64,000 nucleotides of DNA from assembly GCA_948567375.1 (NCBI GenBank), contig OX419758.1, positions 6,329,001 to 6,393,000 on the forward strand, read 5' to 3'. Both the position numbers and the translations under genes were made by a program. Under the pieces are notes generated by a model. It did not search any database, was not told where the DNA came from, and saw only the letters and a list, made by a program, of their open reading frames with translations. Of the stretch, positions 45,774 to 56,589 are shown piece after piece. This stretch comes from Lunularia cruciata. Lineage: Eukaryota; Streptophyta; Marchantiopsida; Lunulariales; Lunulariaceae. Every line of letters begins with the position of its first letter. Positions within the stretch are counted from its first letter, which is position 1.

Positions 45774-48700
45774 TGGCTACACTTTCTCATGGGTGGTCAC
45801 CTAGAGTGGCTCGAGATACACCATACCCAGTGTGTCATCGACGCTTTACCTCGCAAGGAGTAAAGATTCATCTGAGAAAGATGCATTAGGATTATGATTT
45901 GACCACTTGGAATGCCCACATGAGACGATCGACTACATCGATAGCAATGACACTCGAGATTATGCACCCTTCTCCTATTCCTTTGTTGGTCGTTCCAAGG
46001 ATATCGATCGAGTCGTGAGAGTGGTTAGCTTCTCAAGCAAGTCATATTTTGGGGTTATTTGGGACTAGTTTTCCATGTCCATGTCCATTCCATAGGCTAC
46101 ACCGTACACTCCAGATGAGTCTAGACAGGCTTTTTGCCTACCACTTGATGGTTTGGCACATGATCCCTTGGACAAATTAGCATGATTCTTATTCCTCTTA
46201 CTCCCTCAATGGTGTCTTCGTTATGCTAGAGGGGAACGTGCGCGGTATATAGAGGTGGTTGTTAGATTTTGTCAATTCCAAGCGGGCTATTGGGCGGCCC
46301 TTCAAGAGGAGTATGTTAGGGCTACACGATTTAGGAGACAAGCATTGCCATAGGATACCACAGAGTCCACTCGATTACAACGGTGTAGGATATTGGGTCA
46401 GGCAGGAAACTTTAGTAGAGTAGCACGAGCGCTACATCCTTTGTCTATGACGAGTCCTACTGATGAGACTATCTCTTCCTTATGCTCACAACATCCTATA
46501 GCAGGAGAGTGACTACCACTACATGCCTTAGATTATTAGCCTAAGTAGCCTTTATGTCTTGATAGATCATTGTTTACATAAGCATTGTGCATTGCCCCTC
46601 CACCTTTCCTCAAGAGGCTTGTTAGGGATAGTTTATGAGCACCTTAGAGATTGCTTTTAGGCATATGATACTTCTAGTGGTTTTACCAAGTTGTTTCAGG
46701 TGGCTGTAGTAGTAGCGAGAGGAGATACTCTTATGTTTGTTAGTCGAGTGTTAGGTGCTAGTCAACTTCTTGCAATATAGAAGGATAGGGGAGCATTAGA
46801 CCAATTACCATAGGAGAGATCTTTTTGTGTTTGGTCAATCATACCGTTGTCCTTCAACATTGTTCTCACTTTCGACAACACCTAGGTCCACATGATTTTA
46901 GAGTAGCTACACTTGGAGGATGTGAGGCTATATCTCTAGGCATAAGTGCACTCCTAGATATCCATCCGGGGTGGGTCTTCCTACAAGTGAATGTTGAGAA
47001 TACTTTTAATAGTGTCTCACGGGCATTCATCTTTAGAGAGCTTAGGGAGGTTGGTGGATCCTTGGCAAGTTTTATTTCTTTTGCACAATCTTTTTATGGC
47101 TCTCTTGCTTCCCTTTACTACCAGTATGGTGGTTTACAAGAAGGAGTTACTGTAATGCTTAGAGGATATGAGACCTGAGAAGAAACACACCATGAGAAAC
47201 ACACAATTTTGCACTCAACCTCCGATGCTCCAAAGGAGCACCTTCTCTTTATTATATAGACAAAGAGGATCTCCTCCAAGGAAGCTCCACCCTAGGATTA
47301 GGCACACTGATAGGTGGCATGTCAGCAAGCTCCACCCTTGGATTACCTACTTGGATGGGTGACATATCGATCTTGGTCCTATCTGGTTGGTCAAACAAGC
47401 TTTGATCGGAGGGAATCTTCCTGTAAGAATCTCATAATCACGTGGGTGAGGTACCATTGGAAAGCTCTTGACAAGAAAAAGCAATGGGAGGGAAGGCCAG
47501 ACTTTCCTCTTTCTGGGGAGGGGGAGGGGGGTTAGCAATTTGTATAATTTTGAGGCCTAATTCATCAGTTTAAACCTCCAAAATTGTCTTCAAAGATTTC
47601 AAGCATATTTTGGTTCCTACTCTATTAGTAGAAGTCTCCTTTTGGTGATACCTCTTTCTGATCTATTCAGTCCATCATGTGTTACATTCTTGCAGATGTT
47701 ACCAAACCAATTCTCACCTTTAAATCATATGTCTAGCTATTGGTTCTAAGGTTTTCAAGTCTATTTTGGTTTCTGCCCTATTAATAAAAGTACCCTTTTG
47801 GTGATACTTTTATTTGATCTATTTTGACCATCATGTATAACATCATTCCAGATGTTACCAAACCAAATTTCATATCTAGATTATATGGCTAGCTCTTGGT
47901 ATTACAATTACCGTCTTGGAGTCAATTGTTGGTACACATTAGGGAGATCCTTTGAGGGGACCCTTATTTGCCATGGCTCACTTTAGAGCGCTCCTATCTA
48001 CTACTTTGGCCATGTCAGGTTGTATATTTCCCTCCTTGGCAAATGATACATACATCGTGGGCCCTATAAATCAGATTAGGCAGGCCTTTGACTACTTGAC
48101 TACTGTGCTACATCTAGTAGGCTTCAGAGTCAAAGTGTAAAGCATGGTCCCCTTTAGGTATGCCTCTCCACCTTGAGCTTCTAGAGGGGTGTATCACATC
48201 CACAAATGGACTATGTGTTCTTGGCGTGCAATAGGATCAGAGGATTTTGTCACATGTTTCTTAGATGCTACCCTTGTAGAGGATGTTCTCCATGTGGATG
48301 ACCTTCCATTACTAGGAGATCCACATGAAGCATTTGGTATACTCTCCTCCAGTATTGCTCGTCAACCATCCTACCTCATCCATATAGTTCCCCCTTCATT
48401 GTCCTTCCTATCACGTCTGAGAGCATTTGATAGGAGGATTATGGGAGTCTTTGGTGATATTATTGGACCAAGGACATTTGAATGTGTGACAAGGGATTTG
48501 GCACATAGACAGACGGCTCGGCCAATCTCATGTGGAGGGATTGGTTTGCTATCTATGGAGGAGACAACACCTATAGCATTTTTTGGTGGTTGGGCTCTCT
48601 CGGTACCCCTACTTTCCTCTCATTTTGTGATTGTTGATAGGCTGGTTTTGGGGACTTATGTGACAGAGGTGGAGGGGGATCCTTTTCTCTCCATATGTTA

Positions 48701-49756
48701 TTGCGACAAATGAGAGATAGTCTACCCTCACGAGCACGAGAGGATTTTCCACCTTTTGCTTCACTATTGTTAGATTGGACTAGAGGTTTATAGTCTTCCT
48801 TGATGGAGTGACAATGTGAGCATACGCTACATTCTCTATTAGTCAACTCGTCCATTCCTCAAGCTACTAGAGCACGTCTTTGCTCTTGCTCCGGCAAGGG
48901 TGCAGGCTCTTGGATCCTAGCTCGACCGTGCATTAGGGCATTTTGACTCACACCAGCTACTTTCTCTACAGCAATGAGGTTTTGCTTAGGTTTGGTCCAC
49001 CCATTTGCATCTTCATTACTCACTTATGAGTGTGGTTCTACACTAGATGCAGCAGCGGTCCACATGACACGGTGTCCTTTTGGAGGACAAAGGATAATTA
49101 CCCATGATGCTATTAGGGACATAGTGTTTGTTATGGGACGAGAGAGTGGATACTTGTCTTGGATGGAGCATCCATATGCTTTGTAGATGACATGTGTCAA
49201 GGCAGATTTATACTTGGTCCAAGATGATCAGATGACAATAGCGGATGTTGTGGTTATGAACCCTACGTGGGATACAATTTTGGAGGGAATGATTACCCCT
49301 CCCCCTAGATAAGTGGCGAGTGCAACAGCAAGTCGCAAGGTCTCCAAGTATATGGGCATGGAGCGAGGTCACCTCTTTGTTCCTCAAGCCTTGGAGTTAT
49401 ATGGAGCAATGGACACGGCTTTTGACACATTTGTCAAGGAGTGCGCGAGAGCTTATCATGTTAGGTGCTAAGGGATACCATTCTCACTCTTATACTTTGT
49501 AGTATATTTTAGACAACATGTGTCCATTGCTCTACAGAGTGCAATGACTAGTGCAATCCATAGGAGAGCAATCACATTAGGTAATGTTTTTCTTTGGAAG
49601 CTCCAGTTGTGTGTAGACCGGACGACTTGCATAGCTCAAATATCTTAGGTGCGATAGGGCAGATTTCTCATATAGACTCTATTGGGACTTAGCCCCATTT
49701 TACCTGTTTTGTCTCTCCCTTGTAAAGATTCATTTGTAAAGATTGATGGGGTCTTC
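45774..49756 (+). mobile_element. LINE with N-terminal zinc finger, RT and RLE-like endonuclease (R2-like layout), broken
   Basis: Protein fragments follow one plus-strand order over 4 kb. At 45777-45890 a C2H2-like finger reads VCHRRFTSQGVKIHLRKMH (its first Cys is now Tyr). Reverse transcriptase at 46.68-48.14 kb has ATLGGCEAISLGI, FLQVNVENTFNSVSRAFIF (palm; usual catalytic Asp reads Asn-Val-Glu) and SLANDTYIVGP (FADD box changed). The thumb and connection at 48.19-48.71 kb contain DLAHRQTARPISCGGIGLLS. A Cys/His group (CGSTLDAAAVHMTRC) and ADVVVMNPTWD at 48.97-49.3 kb fit a restriction-like endonuclease. Stops and a solo LTR disrupt it. Zinc finger, RT and RLE in this order is the R2-type arrangement; clade is inferred without a tree. 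Confidence 0.7.
47151..47906 (-). mobile_element. solo LTR inserted in the LINE reverse transcriptase
   Basis: 756 bp bounded by TGTAATGCTT and GGTATTACA, matching 59390-60130 along its length. Flanks GTTAC (47146-47150) and ATTAC (47907-47911) are a 4-of-5 target duplication. Removing it joins LYYQYGGLQEGVT to VLESIVGTH of the reverse transcriptase in order. Minus orientation is inferred from a TATATAATAAA near the left end read on the minus strand. No internal domains remain, so its class (Copia or Gypsy) is unknown. Confidence 0.8.
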
Positions 49757-49800
49757 CCATCCTTCGTTTTTTCTATGCGATCTCTTTCTTTTCATTTGCA
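49675..49800 (+). mobile_element. 3' end of the LINE with terminal hairpin
   Basis: Shares ACTTAGCCCCATTTTACC and the hairpin GATGGGgtcttCCCATC (from about 49746) with 28541-28640, followed by CTATGCGATCTCTTTC. It lies at the expected 3' end of the LINE. TTCATTTG occurs before and after (49731 and 49793), which could be part of a duplication. Confidence 0.6.
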
Positions 49801-49959
49801 GCATCATTGGTTCCCCTTTCCGAATCATATGTCGAGAGGCCGGGAATGTCCAAACCTCCCGGTACGACTTGTAAATTATGTGCGCTGTCGCGCACTGCCG
49901 TGAAGGCGCACTTCTGCAATCCGCAGATTCGTTTTCCACATTCACAAAGGGCAAGTGCT

Positions 49960-50026
49960 ACTTCCACTACGATGGGGTCTTCCCATCCTTCGGGTTCTCT
50001 AAGCGGTCGCCTTTTCACTTCCACTA
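49960..50026 (+). mobile_element. 47-bp LINE tail with perfect 10-bp target duplication
   Basis: The insert 49970-50016 (CGATGGGGTCTTCCCATCC ... AAGCGGTCGCC) is flanked by ACTTCCACTA at 49960-49969 and 50017-50026. It consists only of the tail hairpin and about 25 downstream bases. Confidence 0.8.
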
Positions 50027-50044
50027 TTCACTTTAACTTCTGAT

Positions 50045-51120
50045 GCTTGTTTGACAACTCCGTTGCCTATCATCTCTACACATCACGACTGAAGGTTCAT
50101 TGAGTCCCGCCTTCTGCAGTTAGACTGACAATCGGTGAACTGGCACATACAGAATGTACAGTACTGCAGTACACCTCATCTAATGTGTTCTTGCTGGGAT
50201 TAAGTTCAATTTAATGCTCAAGTAGGACAGCTATGCCTCGCTTCATTATGCAAGAATTATCAAGGAATGTTTGTCTGGAACTGAACCAAGAACATGGTTT
50301 ATTCTGATTGTGCTGGATGTCCTTGTGTGCAGAAAACTTTGTCGAATTAATCTCCTTCAATTGGACCCCTTATTACAAGTAAACACGAAACGAAATAATT
50401 ACACCAGGAACATTAACGTAGTTAAACCAGGAAACAATGTTTCTATCCTAAATATTGAAACGTTGGTTTGTTTCGCGTTTAAAAATAGGTCATTTTAAAA
50501 CGTTTTAAGACGCATTTTAAAATATCATAATGTTTAATAAAAATTAATTGTTTTATTGCATGAACGGTGTCATATTTTGATTTTTGCGGGTGAAATTTGT
50601 ATTTCAAAACAATGAACAGTCGACCTTGTGGAATAGACACCCTAGTCAGACAAAAACCATATAAACCCTAAATTTCCTGTCTGCTGGGATAATGGGACTA
50701 CACGGGTGACAGATCGGGCACACCATGAAAAGGAAAAAAACGTTTCATAAAACAATTTAAAATATTTTAAAACGTTCTATTATCTGCAGAAGGAAAAAAA
50801 ACGTTTCCATAATCACAAAGCCTATCATTTGTGCGCAGTTTGTTGAGTACATTGTTCCGTATTCACGTGGTAACAAAGGAAGAAAGCGGGATTCCTTAGC
50901 TGGTTACAAGGCATGTAGCCAGCACCATATCTAGAAAGCCAAAGACGATATCCGATAAATGGTGTACCTACATTCAGTGTTGCATCGACAAGAGAAGGTT
51001 CTACAAACAAAAACAGGACCATCTATGGATGATTTACACGACACTAGTTGAACCCCGACTGAATCCCCCCTTGTCCCAATAACGCCTTGGTTCTGAGTTT
51101 AACAGCTCTTCAAAGTCCAA
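50045..51120. other. intergenic, no gene recognised
   Basis: Mixed-composition sequence downstream of the LINE and downstream of the minus-strand prenyltransferase gene. AAAACGTTTTA-type palindromes recur at 50492-50520 and 50738-50815. The frames present are short and without family character. Confidence 0.4.
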
Positions 51121-51124
51121 AAAC

Positions 51125-51186
51125 CACATGATGATGGGGTCTTCCCATCCTTCTTGTGTTCTATGTGGTCGCCTTCTCACTTGATG
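51125..51186 (+). mobile_element. 44-bp LINE tail with 9-bp target duplication
   Basis: The insert 51134-51177 (ATGGGGTCTTCCCATCC ... TATGTGGTCGCCTTCT) lies between CACATGATG (51125-51133) and CACTTGATG (51178-51186), 8 of 9 matching. The surrounding DNA is not repetitive as far as I can see. Confidence 0.75.
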
Positions 51187-51462
51187 GTGAAAGAGGGACT
51201 AGAGCGTTATGGTGTGTTCAATTTGTAACAGTTGCAATTCCACTAATCTCTCTTCATACAGTGATCTAAAGAAACATTCATCTAACACCGACGGTGATCT
51301 GGAAATGTCTTGACCATTCACGAAACAGGATTCCCGATAACTTCTGAAGACGAGCCTGAACATTTTAATGTCAGTTGTAAACGCACTCTCAAGAGCTAAT
51401 ACACACTCCGCAGTCCCTGGTGCAGTTTCAGCTTTTCCTAACTCTAAACTCTGCCTGCAACT

Positions 51463-53499
51463 TCAGGTACTCGAGGCAATCGGGAGCATGGTTCGCCTCC
51501 ATGCCCAGTAACGAGATCTGATGGAATCTACCTCCTCTAACCGCGTGGAGATAAGTACTGCAAGCTCTGCAAGTGATGACCAAGTACCAAGAGCTTTCCG
51601 TAGAGAAGAGCAATCAGTTTGTGAGGGTTCGTAGCCCATACTTAGAAGATCTAGAAGCAAGTTTAACGCATGGACACAGCTCTGCTGGTTAGCTAGCTGC
51701 TGAAGGCAGACGTTGATAATATCTGAACGCGTAATGAAGGCAGCCTTCTCGTCTTTGAAAAGTCCTCTCAGGTATCTCCAGGAACTTTCATTCGAAGGAG
51801 CATCTTGAATGGCGATCAATGTGTAGCTCACTTCGGACTCCCGCATAGCCTTTAAACCACCACGAGATGGATCTTTGGTGATCACAAAATATCTCTGCAA
51901 AAATGGTGATAATGAATGAAGGGACCAAAAGGGATAATGAATGAAGGGACGCCCTGCTTTATGACCTACTTGGCCTGAATACGTAAAAGAAGGAAAGAAT
52001 CATGGGAAAAGCACTAGCGACCCGTCAGTAGGACAATCTACCTGATTCCATGCCGAGTTATTGTAGATGTCCTGCAAGAGTAGCTGAGAGCAATAATCCA
52101 GCTCCCCTTCCCAACCTCCCAAAGTAAGCAGCACCCACTGCAGATACACAAATGATGATCAGGGCAATTTTGCTGTTCAAGTGAATAGAACGGAATCCTT
52201 TGTGCTGGAGTCAGCATGAGAATATACTATGAGAACCGGGTAATGGACACTAGCAAGTCATTCTAGAGCTCACAGTCTCTCCATCCGTCAGACTCGTTTT
52301 GGAAGAAACTGTAGACATAAAACTCTCTGGGATCAATGTCAGGGAAACAAGTGAATGAATTCCAAAGTGAATTCTTATACACTGTGAAGTATAAGATACA
52401 GGTGATAAACATGGCAGACCTGTCGGTGCGACCACGCATGATAGTTTTTGGCATCATCGTTTAGAACGACCTCCGTATACTTCATCTCGTCCCGAACTGC
52501 TACTGAACCTCGCGCTTGAGCAACCCAGCGCCGATGTTGCCTGAAGTCCATCACCACCAGATCAGACTTGGTCATGATAGAAAAAGAGGAAGAAAAATTA
52601 ACTATCAACCTGATATTGTTAGCTAGAACGTTACCAGAATTGGTAATTTTTGAAGTTCAAATGTGCAATTTCCTCCATGAAAGATAACTCCTCGTCCAGA
52701 TCTTGCTCAAGGTATTCCAACACTAGCCTCCTAAAATGCCAAACCTGGACCATTGGACAGATTGTCAGTTGTAGACGTTGAATGCAGTCCAAAACCTCTA
52801 CAGCTCAGCAGACTATGAGGGTATTCTCGTCCGTGCATTTTGCGGATCGTCGGCTCATCAACCTACATCCATATAGATACTGAAGCTTGATTCTGTGAGA
52901 TGCTTTGTGTCATGCGGCCTGAGTAGGTGAGGCCGATGCTAATGGTACCAAACGACCTCACATGAGTTTCTCTTTCTTGTTCCTGGTTTTATCTTAATAA
53001 TCTCGTTTATGACTACTTCGCAAACCGGCATCAGCTGATTTCTGAATGTGTAGACTGTCTTCAAAAGCAGGCACTTTGTCACAAATTTATCCTGACTGTC
53101 AGAGCGTCTTCTTACGACATTTCTAACTTTTCTTTCGTCAAAGTATTCTGGTATTCCCTGCAGCTATTCACCAAGCTTTGTCTTTTTCAAATTCGATCCA
53201 GAAGTGCAGAATCGTTACCCATCCGTTGCAGTATAAACAATCTATCTACCAGGAGACTTGGTGACAATCCGTACCGTGTAATTTGCAGAATTTAGACCAA
53301 TTACTTCGGCAGTAAGCTCAAGAGCGCGAGCGCTGCGCTCGTCTTTCGCAAGAACGGCACGAAAGTAGCCCATTGTTTCCTTGAACTGCTTCGTATATGA
53401 AATAGGTACGACCGGATGTGGACCATCGTCTTGTGGTACAGGCTCGATATCAGCCCATTCGGGTCTCTCATTGAACGGCACCCATCTCTCTTTCGTCAT
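51463..53499 (-). CDS. FNTA: protein farnesyltransferase / geranylgeranyltransferase type I alpha subunit
   Basis: Five exons on the minus strand: 53499-53275, 52744-52635, 52540-52420, 52137-52042, 51894-51463, all GT-AG and in phase, giving 327 residues, the normal plant length. The start is [20 protein letters not shown] and the stop lies at 51463. Five prenyltransferase-alpha repeats are visible: [39 protein letters not shown] and [10 protein letters not shown]. The block [15 protein letters not shown] contains the conserved Lys that contacts the isoprenoid diphosphate in the animal enzyme. With a beta subunit it attaches farnesyl or geranylgeranyl groups to CaaX cysteines in the cytosol; in plants this affects ABA signalling and meristems. 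The gene looks intact. Confidence 0.95.
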
Positions 53500-55200
53500 G
53501 TTGTCTTTGATCTGTTCTAATTCCGAATTTTCCCCGAATCTAATCTTCTAATCACAACTCATACCCTAAGAGAGAACTCTAATCTACTCTACTCCACAAA
53601 TTATCTATGTGTGTCTATGAGATATCCGTTCGGCGAGAGCGAGGCACTGCATATTTCCAGGCATCAGCATCCAGTAACTTTTCCTCCTTACGAAGCACCG
53701 CTATCAGATCTTCCTTTAGAGCTGCAGGAAACACATTTCACCATTCAACTAAAATTACTCTACCGCGATACCATTGCCAATCCACATGTAACAAGTAAAA
53801 CATCAAAACGCCTTAGGATTTCTCTAGTGAAAGGAGATTTAAGATCGTAAACAAGTGCAGAGAAAACGTGCCTTGCTCAGTCTCGGCTTTGCGGTCCGTT
53901 ACGAAGGTGAGTTCATCAGCCATGTGGTTGAACACAGAATCATCTTGAACCTGAGGTGTGCAGGGTAAGCTACTACTAGTGGAAGCTCCTCTTGCGGGAG
54001 ACCCTGTTCCGGCTTGCATCTCTTCCGAAATTACCACTCCTCACTAAACTTTTCCACGAGAAAACGTGTCGGACTTTATCCAACTTATGTCCGCACAAGA
54101 AAGTGGAACAAGGTAGGGTACCGCAGCGCAGTATACCCGAAACGAAGCAAACACTATGACTGACCGTCTGAACCTGGTTCTAAACCCCACCGTCTTCCGG
54201 CCTCTCGGAGATCACGAGAAAAGCACCTACCGTTAATAGTACATACAATTCTTCGACAAAATACCAGGTTTCGGACAAACATCCTGATCTGCGCTGCGCC
54301 GAATTTGCTTTGCGATAAAGGACAGAGTCACAGGGCCACGGAAGGAAGCGTTGCTTTATTCCGTTAGAGATTTTGCTACAGCCTCAACTCTCATGCAGTC
54401 GCTGGTGAACGGAGCTCCCGCTGGTGGACGGAGCTCTGGTGATGACCAAACTGAAAGGCCTCGGTTAAGGTTGCAAAAGGCCGAGGTGGCAGGCTAGGGT
54501 AGTCCACCGCGGTTAAAGAGCATATCTAAACTCTAGCTCCATGTTCATGGTCCGATGGGGGTTTTAGAAATAGTTTTGCGAAGCTCCGAACAAATTTTCA
54601 TATAGATTATTACGAAGCAATGACTAAATCACTAAATCGGTGCGAGCTCGGAAGAAGAAAAGAATTCATTACAAAATTCTGTCCAAGTTCCTTATTATTA
54701 GCAAATTCCATAGGAGATGGTGCGTAGAGTTCTGTCCCATTCTTATTATTAGCAAAACTCCATAGGAGACGGCGTTGAGGAAATAAAAAAATATAGAGTT
54801 TAACGTTGGCCCACGTAAAGCATTAATTACAATTTAGGGTTAATAAAGAGCTTGGATTAGGGTGAATGTGATGGTCATCATGTGATGGTCAAGGGGGAGA
54901 TGATTCTAGGATGATGTACAAGAACAGCACGAGAAAAAAAAATTTGACAACAGAGTGGGAAGAATGTATCCGGGTTGGATGAAGGTTGGAAGGGGAGGAG
55001 TGAATTGAGTTGAAGCACAATCCAAATTCCACAATTTCCTTGTTTAAAGATTCCTTGTTCAACTAGTACAAGTTCAGATGAATTTCTTATTTTGCTCTCT
55101 TATTCATTGTGTAGAGAATGTGAAGAGAGTAGAGCATGCCGAGAAGTAGCACTCATAGGTGTTATTTTTGTACATTTAAGATTTGAGGATAATAGAGTAG
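53500..55200. other. upstream region of the prenyltransferase gene with two weak frames
   Basis: A plus-strand frame 53611-53850 (79 codons; FPPYEAPLSDLPLELQETHF) and a minus-strand frame 53813-54037 (74 codons; MADELTFVTDRKAETEQG) both look moderately protein-like and could be first exons of unrecognised genes, possibly divergent from the prenyltransferase gene. Neither has a clear next exon. At 54675-54772 a 45-bp segment (TTATTATTAGCAAA, CCATAGGAGA) is duplicated in tandem. The rest shows nothing recognisable. Confidence 0.35.
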
Positions 55201-55203
55201 AAC

Positions 55204-56580
55204 ATGTTGAGAGGCAGCACTCATGGAGAACTAACTAGAAACATTAGGAAATGTATACAATGGATTGTACAATTAGATTTGGAGATATCGTTGAATGTAC
55301 TAAAAGATGAATATGAAAAAAGAGATTCAAATATGCTAGAATTATTGATTGGTGTGTGGAGTATGCACATAAGCATAGGTACTTAGAACCCAAAGTTACA
55401 TACCCTGATAGTTGGGAATTTGTGATAAAATATTTCAGAAATCTAGATGTGAAGGCCTTCAACCAACTTACTAGAATGGATGTTGATTCCTTTTCAACAT
55501 TAAAATATTTGATACAAATTTACCATGTTTTTTTAAAGAGCTATTGGTGGGAGCAAACATAGGTGTGGATCCAAGTAGCTCTAGCTCTTGATAGATTTGA
55601 GCATCAAGGTAATGGAGCTTGTGTTGCAAGGGGGTTAAACATTTGGGTCATTAGTGCGGGTTCAAGAATTGCCTTTACCAATAGAGTTATAACAGCCACA
55701 TTAGATTTGACAAGAAGTCAAGTGGCATGGCTGGAGCATGACGAGAGGGAGAGAATATCCCCAGTTTTTGCACACAAAGGTTTCACTAGTTATGTTGGTT
55801 TGGTAGATGGAACATTGTTTCTTCTTGCAACTCAACCCACAATAAATGAAAAAATCTATTTCAACAAAAAGGGTTCATATTTTATAAAAGGCCAAGTGAT
55901 TTTGATGATAAAAGGAGAATTATACATTTTATAAGAAGTAAGTGTTTGATATCTAGTTAGAAGAGTTGTTTTGTTTTGCTTTTTTTCAGTTTATTGGTAT
56001 TGGTGCAATTTTTTGTGCATTTTTCATGCTTTAAGTAAAGGTTAGATTTGATTTGTTTAGTGCGTGAAAGCTAGAGTCATGTCATGACATGACTTGTTTG
56101 AAAAATCATCACTATGGAATGTGGAATGATTTGAACAAAAGAGGAGGATGTCTTAGTTTTGAGGCCAAAGAGTACCTTTTAGGTGATTCCGGTTTTGTAT
56201 CCATGCATTACTTAGTCCCAACATCAAGCAAGCCCAAACAGAGGACAATTAAGAGTTCAACAAATATTTGGCAAAAGCAAGGGTGATAATGAGCATTGTA
56301 TAGAGTATTGAAAGCTAGATGGCATTATCTTTGGGAGTTGAGAGTGCAACTTAAAGAAAATAGTAGAAATGCATATTTGTTAAAGTGTTCAGTTAGTATT
56401 ATTTTACACAACTTTTGTATCAATAGGTCAGATATTTGGTTAGAAGCCAATGGAAAATTTACAAAGGAAACTCAAATAGATTCAAAAATGTCTCTCAATG
56501 GAATGGAGCTCAATATACAAGAAAGTAGGACAAGAGTGATACAACAATGCCTTGCTCATCATCTCAAGTATGTGGAATGA
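55204..56580 (+). pseudogene. PIF/Harbinger-type transposase (DDE_4), decayed
   Basis: Plus-strand frames give transposase blocks in order: a helical N-terminal part (RMDVDSFSTLKYLIQIYHVF), then ALDRFEHQGNGACVARGLNI, then the DDE core with FAHKGFTSYVGLVDGTLFLL (first Asp), LLGDSGFVSMHYLVPTS (second Asp) and LKARWHYLWELRVQLKEN after the third acidic position, ending ILHNFCIN. The frame is broken at about 55560, 55935 and 56285, and a segment between the first and second Asp is replaced by AT-rich sequence (55935-56090). Such proteins cut and paste DNA elements with 3-bp target duplications; no terminal inverted repeats were identified. Confidence 0.8.
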
Positions 56581-56589
56581 GAACATGTT

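Noticed and set aside
48571..48855. 94-codon minus-strand frame
   Set aside because: Antisense to the LINE reverse transcriptase/endonuclease region.
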